Shown: positions 43,966 to 55,120, numbered from the stretch's first letter. The stretch is 64,000 bases of DNA from Oenanthe sinensis (GCA_028671895.1 CM053800.1:22093886-22157885), one strand, 5' to 3'. Made by a program: numbers and translations. The notes: a model not told the origin generated them from the sequence alone.

Positions 43966-46548
43966 AAATAAACTCTTGTAGGATTATTCTTGGCTCATTT
44001 GAACATGAAAACAATTCATAACAACTTCTGACTTTATTCTTGACTCATTCGAACTTGGAAACAACTTGTAGCTTCATTCTTGACTCATTTGAACATGGGA
44101 ACAACCTGTAAACTCTTGTAGGATCATTCTTGGCTCATTTGAACATGAAAATAATTCATAACAACTTGAGACATCATTTTTGAGTCGTTAAAACATGGAA
44201 ACACCTTATAAATTCTTGTAGGATTATTCTTGGTTCATTTGAACATGAAAATAATTCATAACAACTTCTGACTTTATTCTTGACTTATTCGAACTTGGAA
44301 ACAACTTCTAGCTTCATTCTTGACTCGTTTAAACATGGAAACAACTTGTAAAATCTTCTAAGATTATTCTTGGCTCATTTGAACATGAAAACAATTCATA
44401 ACAACTTCTGACTTCATTCTTGACTAATTCGAACTTGGAAACAACTTGTAGATTCATTCTTGACTCATTTGAACATGGAAACAACTTGTAAACTCTTGTA
44501 GGATCATTCTTGGCTCATTCGAACATTAAAAATAATTCATAACAACTTGAGACGTCATTTTTGACTCGTTCAAACATGGAAATACCTTATAAACTCTTGT
44601 AGGATTATTCTTGGCTCATTTGAACATGAAAACAATTCATGACAACTTCTGACTTAATTCTTGACTCATTCGAACTTGGAAACAACTTCTAGCTTCATTC
44701 TTGACTCATTTGAACATGGAAACAACTTGTAAAATCTTCTAAGATTATTCTTGGCTCATTTCAACATGAAAACAATTCATAACAACTTCTGACTTCATTC
44801 TTGACTCATTCGAACTTGGAAACAACTTGTAGCTTCATTCTTGACTCGTTTAAACATGGAAACAACCTGTAAACTCTTGTAAGATCATTCTTGGCTCGTT
44901 TGAACATGAAAATAATTCATAACAACTTGAGACTTCATTTTTGAGTCGTTAAAACATGGAAACACCTTATAAATTCTTGTAGGATTATTCTTGGCTCATT
45001 TGAACATGAAAATAATTCATAACAACTTCTGACTTCATTCTTGACTCATTCGAACTTGGAAACAACTTCTAGCTTCATTCTTGACTCGTTTAAACATGGA
45101 AACAACTTGTAAAACCTTCTAAGTTTATTCTTGGCTCATTTGAACATGAAAACAATTCATAACAACTTCTGACTTCATTCTTGACTCATTCGTACTTGGA
45201 AACAACTTGTAGATTCATTCTTGACTCGTTTAAACATGGAAACAACTTGTAAAATCTTTTAAGATTATTCTTGGCTCGTTCGAACATGAAAACAATTCAT
45301 AACAACTTCTGACTTCATTTTTGAGTCGTTCAAACATGGAAACACCTTATAAATAAACTCTTGTAGGATTATTCTTGGCTCATTTGAACATGAAAACAAT
45401 TCATAACAACTTCTGACTTCATTCTTGACTCATTCGAACTTGGAAACAACTTGTAGCTTCATTCTTGACTCATTTGAACAAGGAAACAACTTGTAAAATC
45501 TTCTAAGATTATTCTTGGCTCATTTGAACATGAAAACAATTCATAACAACTTCTGACTTCATTCTTGACTCATTCGAACTTGGAAACACCTTATAAATTC
45601 TTGTAGGATTATTCTTGGTTCATTTGAACATGAAAATAATTCATAACAACTTCTGACTTTATTCTTGACTTATTCGAACTTGGAAACAACTTCTAGCTTC
45701 ATTCTTGACTCGTTTAAACATGGAAACAACTTGTAAAATCTTCTAAGATTATTCTTGGCTCATTTGAACATGAAAACAATTCATAACAACTTCTGACTTC
45801 ATTCTTGACTAATTCGAACTTGGAAACAACTTGTAGATTCATTCTTGACTCATTTGAACATGGAAACAACTTGTAAACTCTTGTAGGATCATTCTTGGCT
45901 CATTCGAACATTAAAAATAATTCATAACAACTTGAGACGTCATTTTTGACTCGTTCAAACATGGAAATACCTTATAAACTCTTGTAGGATTATTTTTGGC
46001 TCATTTGAACATGAAAACAATTCATGACAACTTCTGACTTAATTCTTGACTCATTCGAACTTGGAAACAACTTCTAGCTTCATTCTTGACTCATTTAAAC
46101 ATGGAAACAACTTGTAAAATCTTCTAAGATTATTCTTGGCTCATTTCAACATGAAAACAATTCATAACAACTTCTGACTTCATTCTTGACTCATTCGAAC
46201 TTGGAAACAACTTGTAGCTTCATTCTTGACTCGTTTAAACATGGAAACAACCTGTAAACTCTTGTAAGATCATTCTTGGCTCGTTTGAACATGAAAATAA
46301 TTCATAACAACTTGAGACTTCATTTTTGAGTCGTTAAAACATGGAAACACCTTATAAATTCTTGTAGGATTATTCTTGGCTCATTTGAACATGAAAATAA
46401 TTCATAACAACTTCTGACTTCATTCTTGACTCATTCGAACTTGGAAACAACTTCTAGCTTCATTCTTGACTCGTTTAAACATGGAAACAACTTGTAAAAC
46501 CTTCTAAGATTATTCTTGGCTCATTTGAACATGAAAACAATTCATAAC
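43966..46548. repeat. About 1,385-bp HOR interrupted by the retrotransposon
   Basis: AAATAAACTC markers at 43966 and 45351 are 1,385 bp apart (7 trimers + 4 dimers + about 4-5 bp). The next marker is at 60398; subtracting 13,662 bp (element plus one 5-bp duplication) places it at 46736, again 1,385 bp on. The variant GTAAAACCTTCTAAG (about 43725, 45110, 46494) and CATTCGTACTTGG follow the same spacing. Confidence 0.85.
46544..46548. repeat. Target-site duplication, left copy (ATAAC)
   Basis: Five bases immediately outside the left LTR, identical to 60206-60210. Five-base duplications are the rule for LTR retrotransposon integrase. The insertion point lies inside a satellite C subunit, between ATTCATAAC and AACTTCTGAC. 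Confidence 0.95.
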
Positions 46549-48354
46549 TGTTAGGCCCCGGAAGTATCGTAGAAGGGGGGTTGAATACGATACTCACTAA
46601 ATTAAAAAATTCTTTCGAATCTTTTACGGATAAATAAATTTAGAGTTCGGTTAGTGGGCTCGTGTTCTTGAGATGAATAGTGTTTACGGAGCTGTTTACT
46701 AATTTTCTGTGTTTAGGTTTAATCATTTCGGTTCTAGAAAATTAGCAGTAAAATAAATAACACAAGATTCGGGGAATATATCATTTGATAAATATAAACC
46801 CTGAGGTTGCTACACCCGGTCAACAAATCCGGTCCGAAGAACAAGTTCTTCGCTGCTTAACAAAAACATATAACTCTCAATTTCCTATACAAGTATTTCT
46901 AGATCAGTACAAAGGAAACTAAGACCGTAGAGAGTGATATATAGTGGTCCTGAACATTTTCCGTTAAGGGACCGACCACTAATACATCTCCGGTGAAGAG
47001 GTATAGATTTTCTGGGTGTTCTCTCTTCTCCGGCTGTGCTTCTCTCCCTCTGGATATTTTTGTTGTGTTGCAGAAGACTTACTCAAATGAATGGCTCTGC
47101 TTCAATTATGTGTAGACTTTTTCAACTAAGATACGTGGCCCATTTTGTGCCAAGTAAACTAGTTGCAGCTCACTTCTGTTTTTGCTTAAGTATCGGAACA
47201 ATTTACTGAGTAAATGTTTAACCATCGATGAGTCTGTAGAATAAGTATCGGAGGATTAAAACAATTCCTGAAATAAAATCAATTACTTCAAACATGAGTA
47301 ACCATCGGCAAGTGGGTTGGTGGGTTCTTTGCTTTTGTTTCCTTTTCCGATAGTTAATAACTATCGGCATATAAGACAAAATAAGCCCTTTTCATTTCAC
47401 CAATTCTTTTCCATTTCACCCGATGGTTGTTAACCATCTGTGAATAAGACAAAATAGCTTGTTAACCATCGGTGAATGAGACGAAACAGCTTGACCAAGT
47501 TGACTTCTGGATACAGCTTCTGTAGTCTTCTTTACTTAGCCAATTTCGAACCTGTTAAGCTCTTAATATAATTTCTTCCACTGCAACCAAGTCAAATAAA
47601 TATTTCCTTGTTAATTCGACATTGATTTATTCTGAGCTTCATCATATACCACTTCACTTGTTACCCATTTCAGTAAATAGTCAATTCTTCTCATTCATAG
47701 ATGCAATTCTCAATCTCTTTTGTGTTGACGTTTGGTGCAACTGGTCTGGTTCACAAACGACTAACACGATCTTGATCTTCACATCTTCTTTACAATACAA
47801 TTGACTTTGTTCCTTGTTGATTAGAAGTGCTTCGATTGTAAGTACATTGGAATCCTCTGGCACTTATGCTGAACCATAAACATATCTGAAACCCTGAACA
47901 TCTTCGAACTTTATCCTTCACTGAAGTCTGAACATATGAATGAACTTCCTCCAGCAATCTATAATAGACTCCAAGATTCCATCTAATATTTTGATTCTTT
48001 GTATTTGCCGTATATTCTATCTTATCGATTCCTGTACTTGTGCTCTGCAATTCATTGCTTGACTAACTTGCAGATTTGGATCACTAGAATCTTTCTGGTA
48101 CTTTGACAACTGCTTCACTGCTTCCACATCCTTGAATACTTCAACCTTTATTCTTCACTGAGGCATGAACATATTAATGAACTTCTTCCAGTGAGCTAAT
48201 GCTTCAAGTCTGTAGATTTCTTCTTTATCCTTTGTCTTTACCAAGTCTTCATGTCTTCCTGATTCCGGTGATAACTTCATATTATTTACACGTCCTGTTC
48301 TTGTGTTGAGTTATAACCCTATGTTACATATAGGTCTATACATACAGCCTTTCA
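46549..48354 (-). repeat. LTR, left copy (3' LTR of the element)
   Basis: Begins TGTTAGGCCCC and ends CAGCCTTTCA on the plus strand; on the element's own strand it runs TGAAAGG...CCTAACA. It matches 58400-60205 at a constant offset of 11,851 bp. The one difference I found is C at 47347 against T at 59198. Short open frames in it (for example 47622-47804 and 47790-48050) recur in the other LTR and are not genes. Confidence 0.97.
47191..47475. promoter_or_regulatory. Cluster of ATCGG half-sites and palindromes in the left LTR
   Basis: A perfect 10+1+10 inverted repeat with arms CCGATAGTTA/TAACTATCGG lies at 47347-47367. A second dyad, GATGGTT-3 nt-AACCATC, is at 47422-47438. Half-sites AAGTATCGG, AACCATCG and TAACCATCGG occur at about 47190, 47220, 47243, 47299 and 47463. 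The same palindrome recurs twice in the leader at 57724-57772. Repeated palindromes are a reported feature of Sirevirus regulatory regions (recalled, not checked). A protein-binding or hairpin role is inferred. Confidence 0.6.
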
Positions 48355-48368
48355 ATCTCCCCCTATTT
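48355..48368 (-). promoter_or_regulatory. Polypurine tract beside the 3' LTR
   Basis: On the minus strand it reads AAATAGGGGGAGAT directly before the LTR start TGAAAGG. Its position and purine content match the plus-strand DNA primer of LTR retrotransposons, and it fixes the element's orientation as minus together with the primer-binding site at the other end. Confidence 0.9.
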
Positions 48369-49418
48369 GTTTGGTAGAGATTAACAAGCAAATCCCTAGA
48401 GGATAACTCAACTAACTACAAGAAAATATTAATGCTCTAGACTTGTAAATAATACTACTTGGGTTCTGGATCATATAATACATTTCCAGATTTCTATAAA
48501 GTAAAGAGAAATAGAAAATGAGTGTTCATTTAGCACTGAACGCATCTTCAATAGATATCATCTTCATTCCTCTGTGTTTGAGCTTTTCTCTGCTTCAAAA
48601 TCCTTCATTGCTTGACCTATAAAGAACTTATCATAAACTGAGCTTCATAAGAATCAAAATTCCTGGGAACATCTTCAATAAAATATAGAACATTGCTCAA
48701 ATAATGTTCTCCCCTTGAGAATGTGATTCTCCTTCTTATTCTTCTTCTCCCTTTAGAAAATCAATGGAATAGTCCTCTGTTCTTCCCACTTGGATTAGGA
48801 ATCCTCTTCTGACAACTCCTTTCAAGTATAGAATACAGCTTCTTGATTCTCCCACATTTCTGTTGTTTCCCCTCAGGATCAGAAGATAAGATTTTCTTTT
48901 TCTCGTCTCAAATCTCCCCCTATGGATATTAACTTCTCCCAAGGATGCGAACCCCTTTTCCCCTTAAGGATCCAGGAACTTCCCTTAATGATCCAGGATA
49001 CGAACCCCTTTAGGATATTAACTTTTCCCAAGGATACGAAGATAAGACTTTATTAACTTCTCATTTTCTCCCTATAAATTCTCCCCCTTAGTTGAGGAAT
49101 CCTCCAATGGCCCACTTTTGAATGGTTTGTCTTCCAAAGAAGGTTCTCGTCTGTCGTTGATCGGGAAAAATATAGTAACTTTTCTTCCAGAAGTAGCAAG
49201 TAGCAAGGGTAAGTGTTTGGCTTAAGGTTTCCTCACTTCTACTACGTTCTGTTGGTGTTTACACTTTAGTATCGAGCATTTTAAGTGTTTCACTCTTTCT
49301 CTCCCTATCTCTCACTCAAGTGTATCTCTCCCTTACTTTCACTTAAGTGTTTCTCTCTCTCACTTTCACTCTGCATTCCAAATATAGCCTTCTGTACCTG
49401 CAAGTGAAATCCGTCAAT
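48369..49418 (-). other. 3' untranslated region with extra polypurine tracts
   Basis: No coding signal recognised. It holds three further GGGGAG-type purine tracts on the minus strand at 48707-48719, 48911-48923 and 49078-49090. An imperfect direct repeat of GGATATTAACTT...CCCAAGGAT...CGAA occurs at 48924 and 49013 (89-bp spacing). A CT-rich tract lies at about 49288-49372 (GA-rich on the element strand). Multiple polypurine tracts are a described Sirevirus trait. Confidence 0.7.
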
Positions 49419-50128
49419 TCATATATTCCCAACACCTGATTCATCAGAATGAACTGAATCACTATCAAGTGGAGAATTGCCTCGTTGAGGTGTTCTTGAT
49501 CTATCATGCATAAGCACTGTCTCAGCACTAGACTCAATAGCATTTGCTAAATCATTATCTAGTGGAGCCTCACCTCTTTGAGATGGGTTATCCCAAGATA
49601 TTATATCTTTTAGGGAATCCTGCCTTGTTCTATCAAGGAGTTACCTCACACCTTCTCCGTAAACGGGAGGCGGACATTCCTTTTCAGGATCTGGAAATGT
49701 TCCTTCCAGGAGGGTCAACGTAGTAGACAATGTAATGAATGGCAAATTAGAGTCTACGTTTCCCTCGTAACCCAATGACGGGTAATTTGTTAACATGCTT
49801 ATACCTCTCACTATGCACGTCTTGCAATGTGTTCCTAGAATTTATCTGTTTAGGCTTACCATCAGCGTGAGCGCTAGTGGTGTGCTTGACTCATTACAAG
49901 ATGCTCTGGCTGACGAGCGAATTTCAATGGTCTCACCCTGTTGAGAGAATGATTCCAGAGACAGTTTTATTGCCTTTTCAGCTCTGCATCCTTTTGAGAA
50001 GATGCAGATGAGCTTACAGTTACCTCAGTTAGTATACTACTTTTCTTCTCTGGAGGTAGAGCTGTGGGTGCACTTCCGACTTCATCCTTATTTGCTGCAT
50101 CAAGTGCAGTTTCTCCCTTATCAACCTC
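49419..50128 (-). pseudogene. Relic of a third coding region (ORF3-like)
   Basis: Minus-strand frames with protein-like composition lie downstream of RNase H. One frame runs 49805 to a TGA at 49419-49421 with a single internal TAA at 49641-49643; its first part includes GYEGNVDSNLPF and CPPPVYGEG. Another frame runs 50128-49967 and contains APTALPPEKKSS, ending in TAA. A 31-codon unit is partly repeated (QRGEAPLDND and QRGNSPLDSD, 93 bp apart). Sireviruses often carry an extra gene here, sometimes called env-like. I see no membrane segment and do not recognise a family, so function is unassigned. Confidence 0.55.
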
Positions 50129-52509
50129 TAACTAACATTTGTTCCTTATATCTCCAGGGATTAATATATGGAGGTGGATGAATCAGTGTTTGGTATTATG
50201 GCCTGGGTAAGAGATTGATGGGTTTTCAACCTCTTGGCCAGCTTCTATAGCCTCTGGGGGCTAATCGGAAAGAATCAATCAAGATTAAAAGATAATCACC
50301 TTAACATTCTAAAATATATTTTTCATTTCAAAGAGAAGGAAAAATATAAGAAGGAATGGTAATTGATTGCATTAAAGCACTTTTAATAAAAGAGTTTTGT
50401 CAGATCGAAAAATTTATCATTTAAGAGCATGACACCAATAGAAATTTTCTTTAAGATACTTATCCCATAATAAAACGCGGGAGTATCAGAGAAAAAAGTT
50501 TCTATCCTTTATGAATTTCTTATAAGGCAAACTTCCCATAATAAAACGCGGGAATTTATACCAAATAAGAAACTCAACTCTCTTACCAAATTTTATCTCA
50601 ATAAGATGACTCTTTTCCATTAAACCTAAGTACTGTAAGTTTTGAAAATAGTTTTGCAAAACATCCTTATCAGATAGAGGACAATGATTTTCCGACTCAT
50701 AATGCAATTATGATTTTCATCATTTTTGTCCACCTGATAGTATCCCCGACTTAAAATAAAAACATGACAATTGGGGTGAATGAATGCTTAACAATACAGC
50801 ACTAGGCCTTCAAAGCAACAACCACTGTTTTGGTACTATGAATCAATGTGAAACATACATTGAAACAAGTGTTTAAAAACAAATCATTTTACAAGTGATT
50901 GGTACCTCGAAGTTAAAATAATTTCTCCAAATAAAATAGCAGTCACAAAGTTTCTGCCACTTTAAAAAGAAAAATTAAGAGAGAAAACGGTTTTGAAAAT
51001 ATAGCATTTAAAACCAGCTTTGGAGAGAGGATAAAATATTTTGAGATTTAAAGAAAGATTATCCTCAAGAAAAGTTTGATTCACACCCTAGGATTGGAAA
51101 AATAAAGTAGGGCTGTAAATCAAATGATTTTCAAAAGAGAAGTTTTGAAAAAGAATTTTGAAGTTTTCTTATCTAAGCTGATAAAAAGTGAATGTATCTT
51201 TGCATAAAACATTTTGAAAAAGAAATAGACAAAAATTTCTTTTAAATACATTCAGGAATCACTCTAAGAAAGAAAACTAAATATACTAATACTAACGGCT
51301 TTTTCAAAATCCAATATTTACTTAGAATAAAAACTAAGCAAATCCATTAGTATCAATATATCACAATTATTTTGTAATAAAATATTATTCAATTATCACA
51401 AAATAATAAAAGATAATAATTATACTACAAATAATTATGCTTCGAATTTATTTTAATATACTTAAATCATGGAACGAATATATCACTGAATTGTTTTATA
51501 TCATCATGATTTAAACAAATCAAAATAAATTAAATACTTATGTTGCACAAAGCAATTGCCAATCACATGCATATATATATAAACTAAACATGGCAATCAT
51601 TTAGTAGAACAATAAGCATTAAGACATATTTTTATTATTAGTGATTTCAGATAAACAACTTGTATTATCACTAATATTAAAAATATCACAATTAATTGCA
51701 CGCTGATACCAATTATTTGATATTTATCAATAATTTCAAGATGCAAGAAATTGTGCTTCTTATATTTTATCAAATCAAAATTATGAAACTGATAATCATT
51801 GTATTGCTTCAATCCGTAATTTTAATAGGATAAAATAATTTCGCTAAATACTAAAATATTCATAAGATTGAATATTAGCATCTAACTTCCTACACTATAT
51901 CTAATAATTGTCACTCTAGCATATTACAATTATACTCATAACAATTATCATTGATATATGTAAGCTCGAGAAAATAGTTGAATAGAAATTCACAAGTCCT
52001 TTAAATATAGACATTTAACACTTGTGTTCCTAATAGCAACTTCTCGCTACAAAAACAAATTTAGAAATATTTTCTAAGTATATAAAATATTGAGAATTTT
52101 ATACACATAACTTAGAAAATACTTCGTCTTCTAATATTAGTGAGTTTTGAAATATGCATCAATTACTTAGAACAGAAATTCTAAATAATGTCACTAATAT
52201 CAAAAGTATCACAATTATTTGTAATAAAATATTTAAGAATATCAGAGCAAAATATCAGAGCAATTAAGCAAGACATCTTGACTAATACTCATCAAATATT
52301 TAACATGCAAATAATTATGCTTCTTACTTATGCTAAGAAATTTAACTACCACATATGCATATAACATTGTAAGAATGATAATTAAACTAGTAGCAATAAG
52401 CAGGAGGAACTGGATTTAAAATAAATTCACAAGTCCTTCAAATATGGAAAATTTAATACTTGTGAACTCATTTGAGAATTCATTGTAGATGAGATTTCCA
52501 ACAAATATG
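50129..52509. other. AT-rich 3' region of the element, no gene recognised
   Basis: No protein-like frame on either strand. A 19-bp sequence, CCCATAATAAAACGCGGGA, is repeated at 50464 and 50535. An imperfect repeat AATTCACAAGTCCTT...ACTTGTG occurs at 51987 and 52424 (437 bp apart). Phrases such as TATCACAATTATTTGTAATAAAATATT recur near 51360 and 52205. CTGATACCAATT at 51703-51714 resembles the element's primer-site border. The stretch is unusually long for a copia 3' region and may include older inserted sequence. Confidence 0.55.
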
Positions 52510-52990
52510 CATATAAATAATATCCCAAATTCACTAATCAACTTAGATAGAATGAATTCATCAAGTTGTTTAACAAATATCTGCAAGTTATTCTACTAAG
52601 GACAATCTCAAAAGAAATGATACCTGGTGTCCATGAGCTTGTTCCTTAAGTGGTATCGAGAGATCAACAGAGTTGTTGAAGTTGACAGCTTCTAGGAATG
52701 ACTTCTCTGTCTTTCTTACAACCTGCATTATCTATATCTATATAGCCAATTAGGTTAAACCTATTATCTTCAGGGTCCCAGATTCCAAGAATTGGTGATC
52801 CCCTAAGATATCTAACAATTCATAACTTAGCTATAAGATAAGATTCTCTAGTATCCACTTGGAAACTTGCACATAGGCATATCGAGAATAAAATATATGG
52901 TCTTTATGCACTTGAATAAGTAATGAGCTGATTACCTCTATAGCTTGTCACTTCAGTTCATATACCTGATTTGCACTGATCAAGCTTAGT
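52510..52990 (-). pseudogene. RNase H domain relic (pol)
   Basis: Matches the C-terminal part of copia pol in several frames. The segment GYIDIDNAGCKKDRE at about 52747-52703 corresponds to the conserved acidic RNase H motif; aspartate codons lie at 52736-52738 and 52730-52732. Farther on, DTRYHF lies at about 52615-52632 and the conserved end of pol, including QLDEF and LSKLISEFG, at about 52590-52520. Frames shift between these blocks and stops intervene (for example just after the TKLD segment near 52980), so no enzyme can be made. Confidence 0.88.
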
Positions 52991-53860
52991 GGTCTGTTGG
53001 CAAGAAGTCTTGGCAGGTCTAGAATCTTCTAAATTGTGCATCTTCAAAAGATCCTTGACTTACTTTAATTGCCATCATTCTTTCGAATTACTTGTAATCC
53101 AAAAAGAATTGCAACTCTTCCAACATGCTCATGTTGCCTACTCTGCATTTACTTAGCAAATATCTTGCCAAATTTTCATTAGTAGACCCACATATAATAT
53201 AATCATGGTATACTTGCACTAATATTGAATCATGTGTGTGCCTTGTAATCTAGAGAGATATATGTGTATAACGGCTCTAATATAAAATCATTTTTAAGTA
53301 ATTAGCAGTTAGAGTGTCATACCATGTCCTTGAGAATTTGCTTGAATCCCTAACTCCATTCATAGAGAGCTTGTGAAGAGAATGATATACAAATTCCAAT
53401 GATCTGCAACTTTAAAGTCCAGGAAGTGTTGTACATCAACTTCAACTTCTAACTCACCATTCAGGAGTGCACTTGTTCACATTCATCTGATAGGTCTTCA
53501 TGCTTGAATGCTCAACATGTGCTAGGAATATCCTATTGTTAGGCCCTTATCTTGTTAGGCCCAATTGTTAGGTCCTAAGAGGATCAAGTCTCGTCTCTGT
53601 TGCTTGCTGTTAGATCTTGAAAGTCCCGAAGATTCTGTTTCCATCATCGTCGATACCTTCTGCTTGATATTAACCTGTAGCAACCAGTTTGGCTTTGTCC
53701 CTCATAACAATGCCAATTATTATCCAGTTTCTGTGAACCCTTACTGTACCAATTTTAGCTTCGACTTTAGTGGTCTGGGTTCCAGCTTCAGTAGATTCTG
53801 CCTTCGAATTGATTGAGATCATCTTGCATTTGCAATCACCCAATCTGGATCAATCACTGC
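52990..53860 (-). pseudogene. Reverse transcriptase domain relic (pol)
   Basis: Begins near DPDW (53840-53851) and runs to KPAKT-like sequence near 53020. The catalytic box is at 53199-53210 in the context ILVQVYHDYIICGSTNE: YHDY replaces the usual YVDD, so the second catalytic aspartate is a tyrosine. Downstream MSMLEELQFFLDYK (about 53120) matches the conserved copia segment, followed by a stop. An ALYE fragment near 53370 matches the ALYG region. Several frameshifts and stops separate the blocks. The relic is near full length but dead. Confidence 0.92.
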
Positions 53861-54049
53861 ATCTTCACTATTCTTTGGGATACCAAATGTTGATTGTTGG
53901 GTCCCGAAAAATATATGTTCATTTTGATTAACACTTCTAGCCTTTACTCAAAATCCGGTTTACTAAGAACTAGACTCCAGGAATGACTTTGACTTCAAAC
54001 CCTTTGTCTCGGCAGATATGTTCTTGATGTATTCCTTTGATATTCATTG

Positions 54050-54462
54050 TGTTGAGTACGACTAGTAGATCCTTCTATTGTTTTGCTCCCTCTGAGTTGC
54101 TGCTAGGATGTGTTGAAGATCCTTCACCTTTTTCAGTGGATTCTGTTAAAGTTCACGAGTTGTGTAGTTTCACTACCAATTCCACTAATAGGATCTGAAT
54201 CATCATCATTATCATTGATTCCTTCTACAACCTCAGTTTCATCATTAGTATCTGAATATGACTCTAACGGGATGTCAAAATTCAAATATTCAGAATAGTC
54301 TTTCATTTGAATGCTTGGGAGCTTGGTGTAGTAGGTCGAAACATTCAGTCTTTCAATCACCTTCTGGTTTTTAATCACAAATGCCTTGATAGCTTTCATC
54401 TAAGTCTTTTCATGATCTTGGTTGAATAAAGTAGCATGCTGTGTTAATTGCTTCAGCTTCAA
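54050..54462 (-). pseudogene. Integrase-RT linker relic of pol
   Basis: The 88-codon frame at 54399-54133 is a surviving piece of pol, not a separate gene. It starts in KAIKAFVIKNQKVIERLNVS, which matches the segment that follows the integrase core in copia polyproteins, and continues with a TKLPSIQMKD stretch and an acidic, Asp-rich hinge. Upstream, EAEAINTACYF (about 54460-54428) belongs to the end of the integrase domain. About 55 residues normally between these blocks are missing at a junction near 54400, judged from remembered family layout. Confidence 0.8.
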
Positions 54463-55120
54463 AGTACCTTTTTCAGTGCAGAATTCATTTAGAACTTCAT
54501 TCGCGAAATTCAGTTCCATTATCTGACTTCAAAGTTCTCACAGCTTACTTTGCTTCCAACTTGATCTTCCTGATGTGATCAATCACCATCTGTGATATTT
54601 TGTCTGTTGAATGCACGAACATCACCAACTTGTAACTAGGGTCATCAATCACCACTAAGCATATTTCTTCCATGACTTGATTTGCTTCAGTGTGATGTTT
54701 TCATTGACTTCCCTATATGACATACTTCAAAATGTCCTTCTAGATAGAATTCTATTAGAAGCAGTCCTCTCACCAATTTCATCTTTATCAGAGAATCCAT
54801 TGTCTTGTATATCAAGTGTGAGAGCTTCTTATGCCATAGCTAACTCTTTACTGATGAAGCTTTACTGAAAAATCCACTTCACCTTTGCATACATAATCCA
54901 TGTCAGCTACGAACATACTTCTTCACTCTCAGTTGAGTGAGCTTCCAACCTTCTTGTTTGAGATCAAACACTTTTACTTTTCAATGCTATTCCAGAAAAC
55001 CCTTGACAAAGAATTCCCTAGTGCCTTGTAGATAGTGCTTAAGTCCTTCCACAAGAAAGATGCTTCCATTGATGACAGTTCTTAAATCATGATAGCCATA
55101 TCCCTTGTACATCCTTTGCT
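54463..55120 (-). pseudogene. Integrase domain relic (pol)
   Basis: The zinc-binding N-terminus is visible: LWHKKLSHL at 54839-54813 supplies both histidines, but the first cysteine of the later C-x2-C pair is phenylalanine (FEVC, 54731-54720). The core keeps LKSDNGTEF with its aspartate codon at 54521-54523. Sequence then jumps from FCTEKGT to EAEAINT near 54463-54470, deleting about 40 residues that normally carry the catalytic glutamate. Stops and frameshifts occur throughout. Upstream FGDDSKG and SMEASFLVEGLKH (about 55130-55030) mark the protease-integrase linker. Confidence 0.9.

Larger units (their letters stand above)
18941..46548. repeat. Satellite array, zone 2 (second HOR family)
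   Basis: Same A/B/C subunits as zone 1, but with a different set of variants: CATTCCTGGCTC, CTTTATTCTTGAC, TTCGCTCATTTGAAAATG, ACATTAAAAATAATTC, AACTTCTAGCTTC, and the 4-bp-longer B subunit CCTTATAAATAAACTC. That longer B subunit recurs, for example, at 20300, 23345, 27390, 31154, 34067, 36114, 37875, 40158, 41061, 42822, 43966 and 45351. Zone 1 markers such as GAACGTGAAAGC do not recur after about 18.85 kb. No foreign insertion or gene seen until the retrotransposon at 46549. Confidence 0.95.

Noticed and set aside
1..46548. CRISPR-like array of short repeats
   Set aside because: There are no unique spacers; every unit is a variant of the same satellite, and the neighbouring element is a plant retrotransposon.
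1..46548. CENP-B box or telomere-like motif in the satellite
   Set aside because: I found no NTTCGNNNNANNCGGGN match; TTCGAACTTGG in A subunits lacks the CGGG half. No TTTAGGG runs were seen.
47622..48050. Open frames of 60-86 codons in the left LTR (and copies at 59473-59901)
   Set aside because: Overlapping frames on both strands inside LTR sequence, present in both LTRs, with no recognisable domain.
48736..49543. Minus-strand frames of 66-68 codons in the 3' region as genes
   Set aside because: The first overlaps polypurine tracts and short direct repeats. The second is in a different frame from the more convincing ORF3 relic at 49419-49805.
53565..53816. 83-codon plus-strand open frame
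   Set aside because: It is antisense to the RT relic, whose minus-strand blocks are recognisable on both sides.
54133..54399. 88-codon minus-strand frame as an independent gene
   Set aside because: It is a surviving fragment of pol between the integrase and RT domains, judged from KAFVIKNQKVIE and the acidic hinge.
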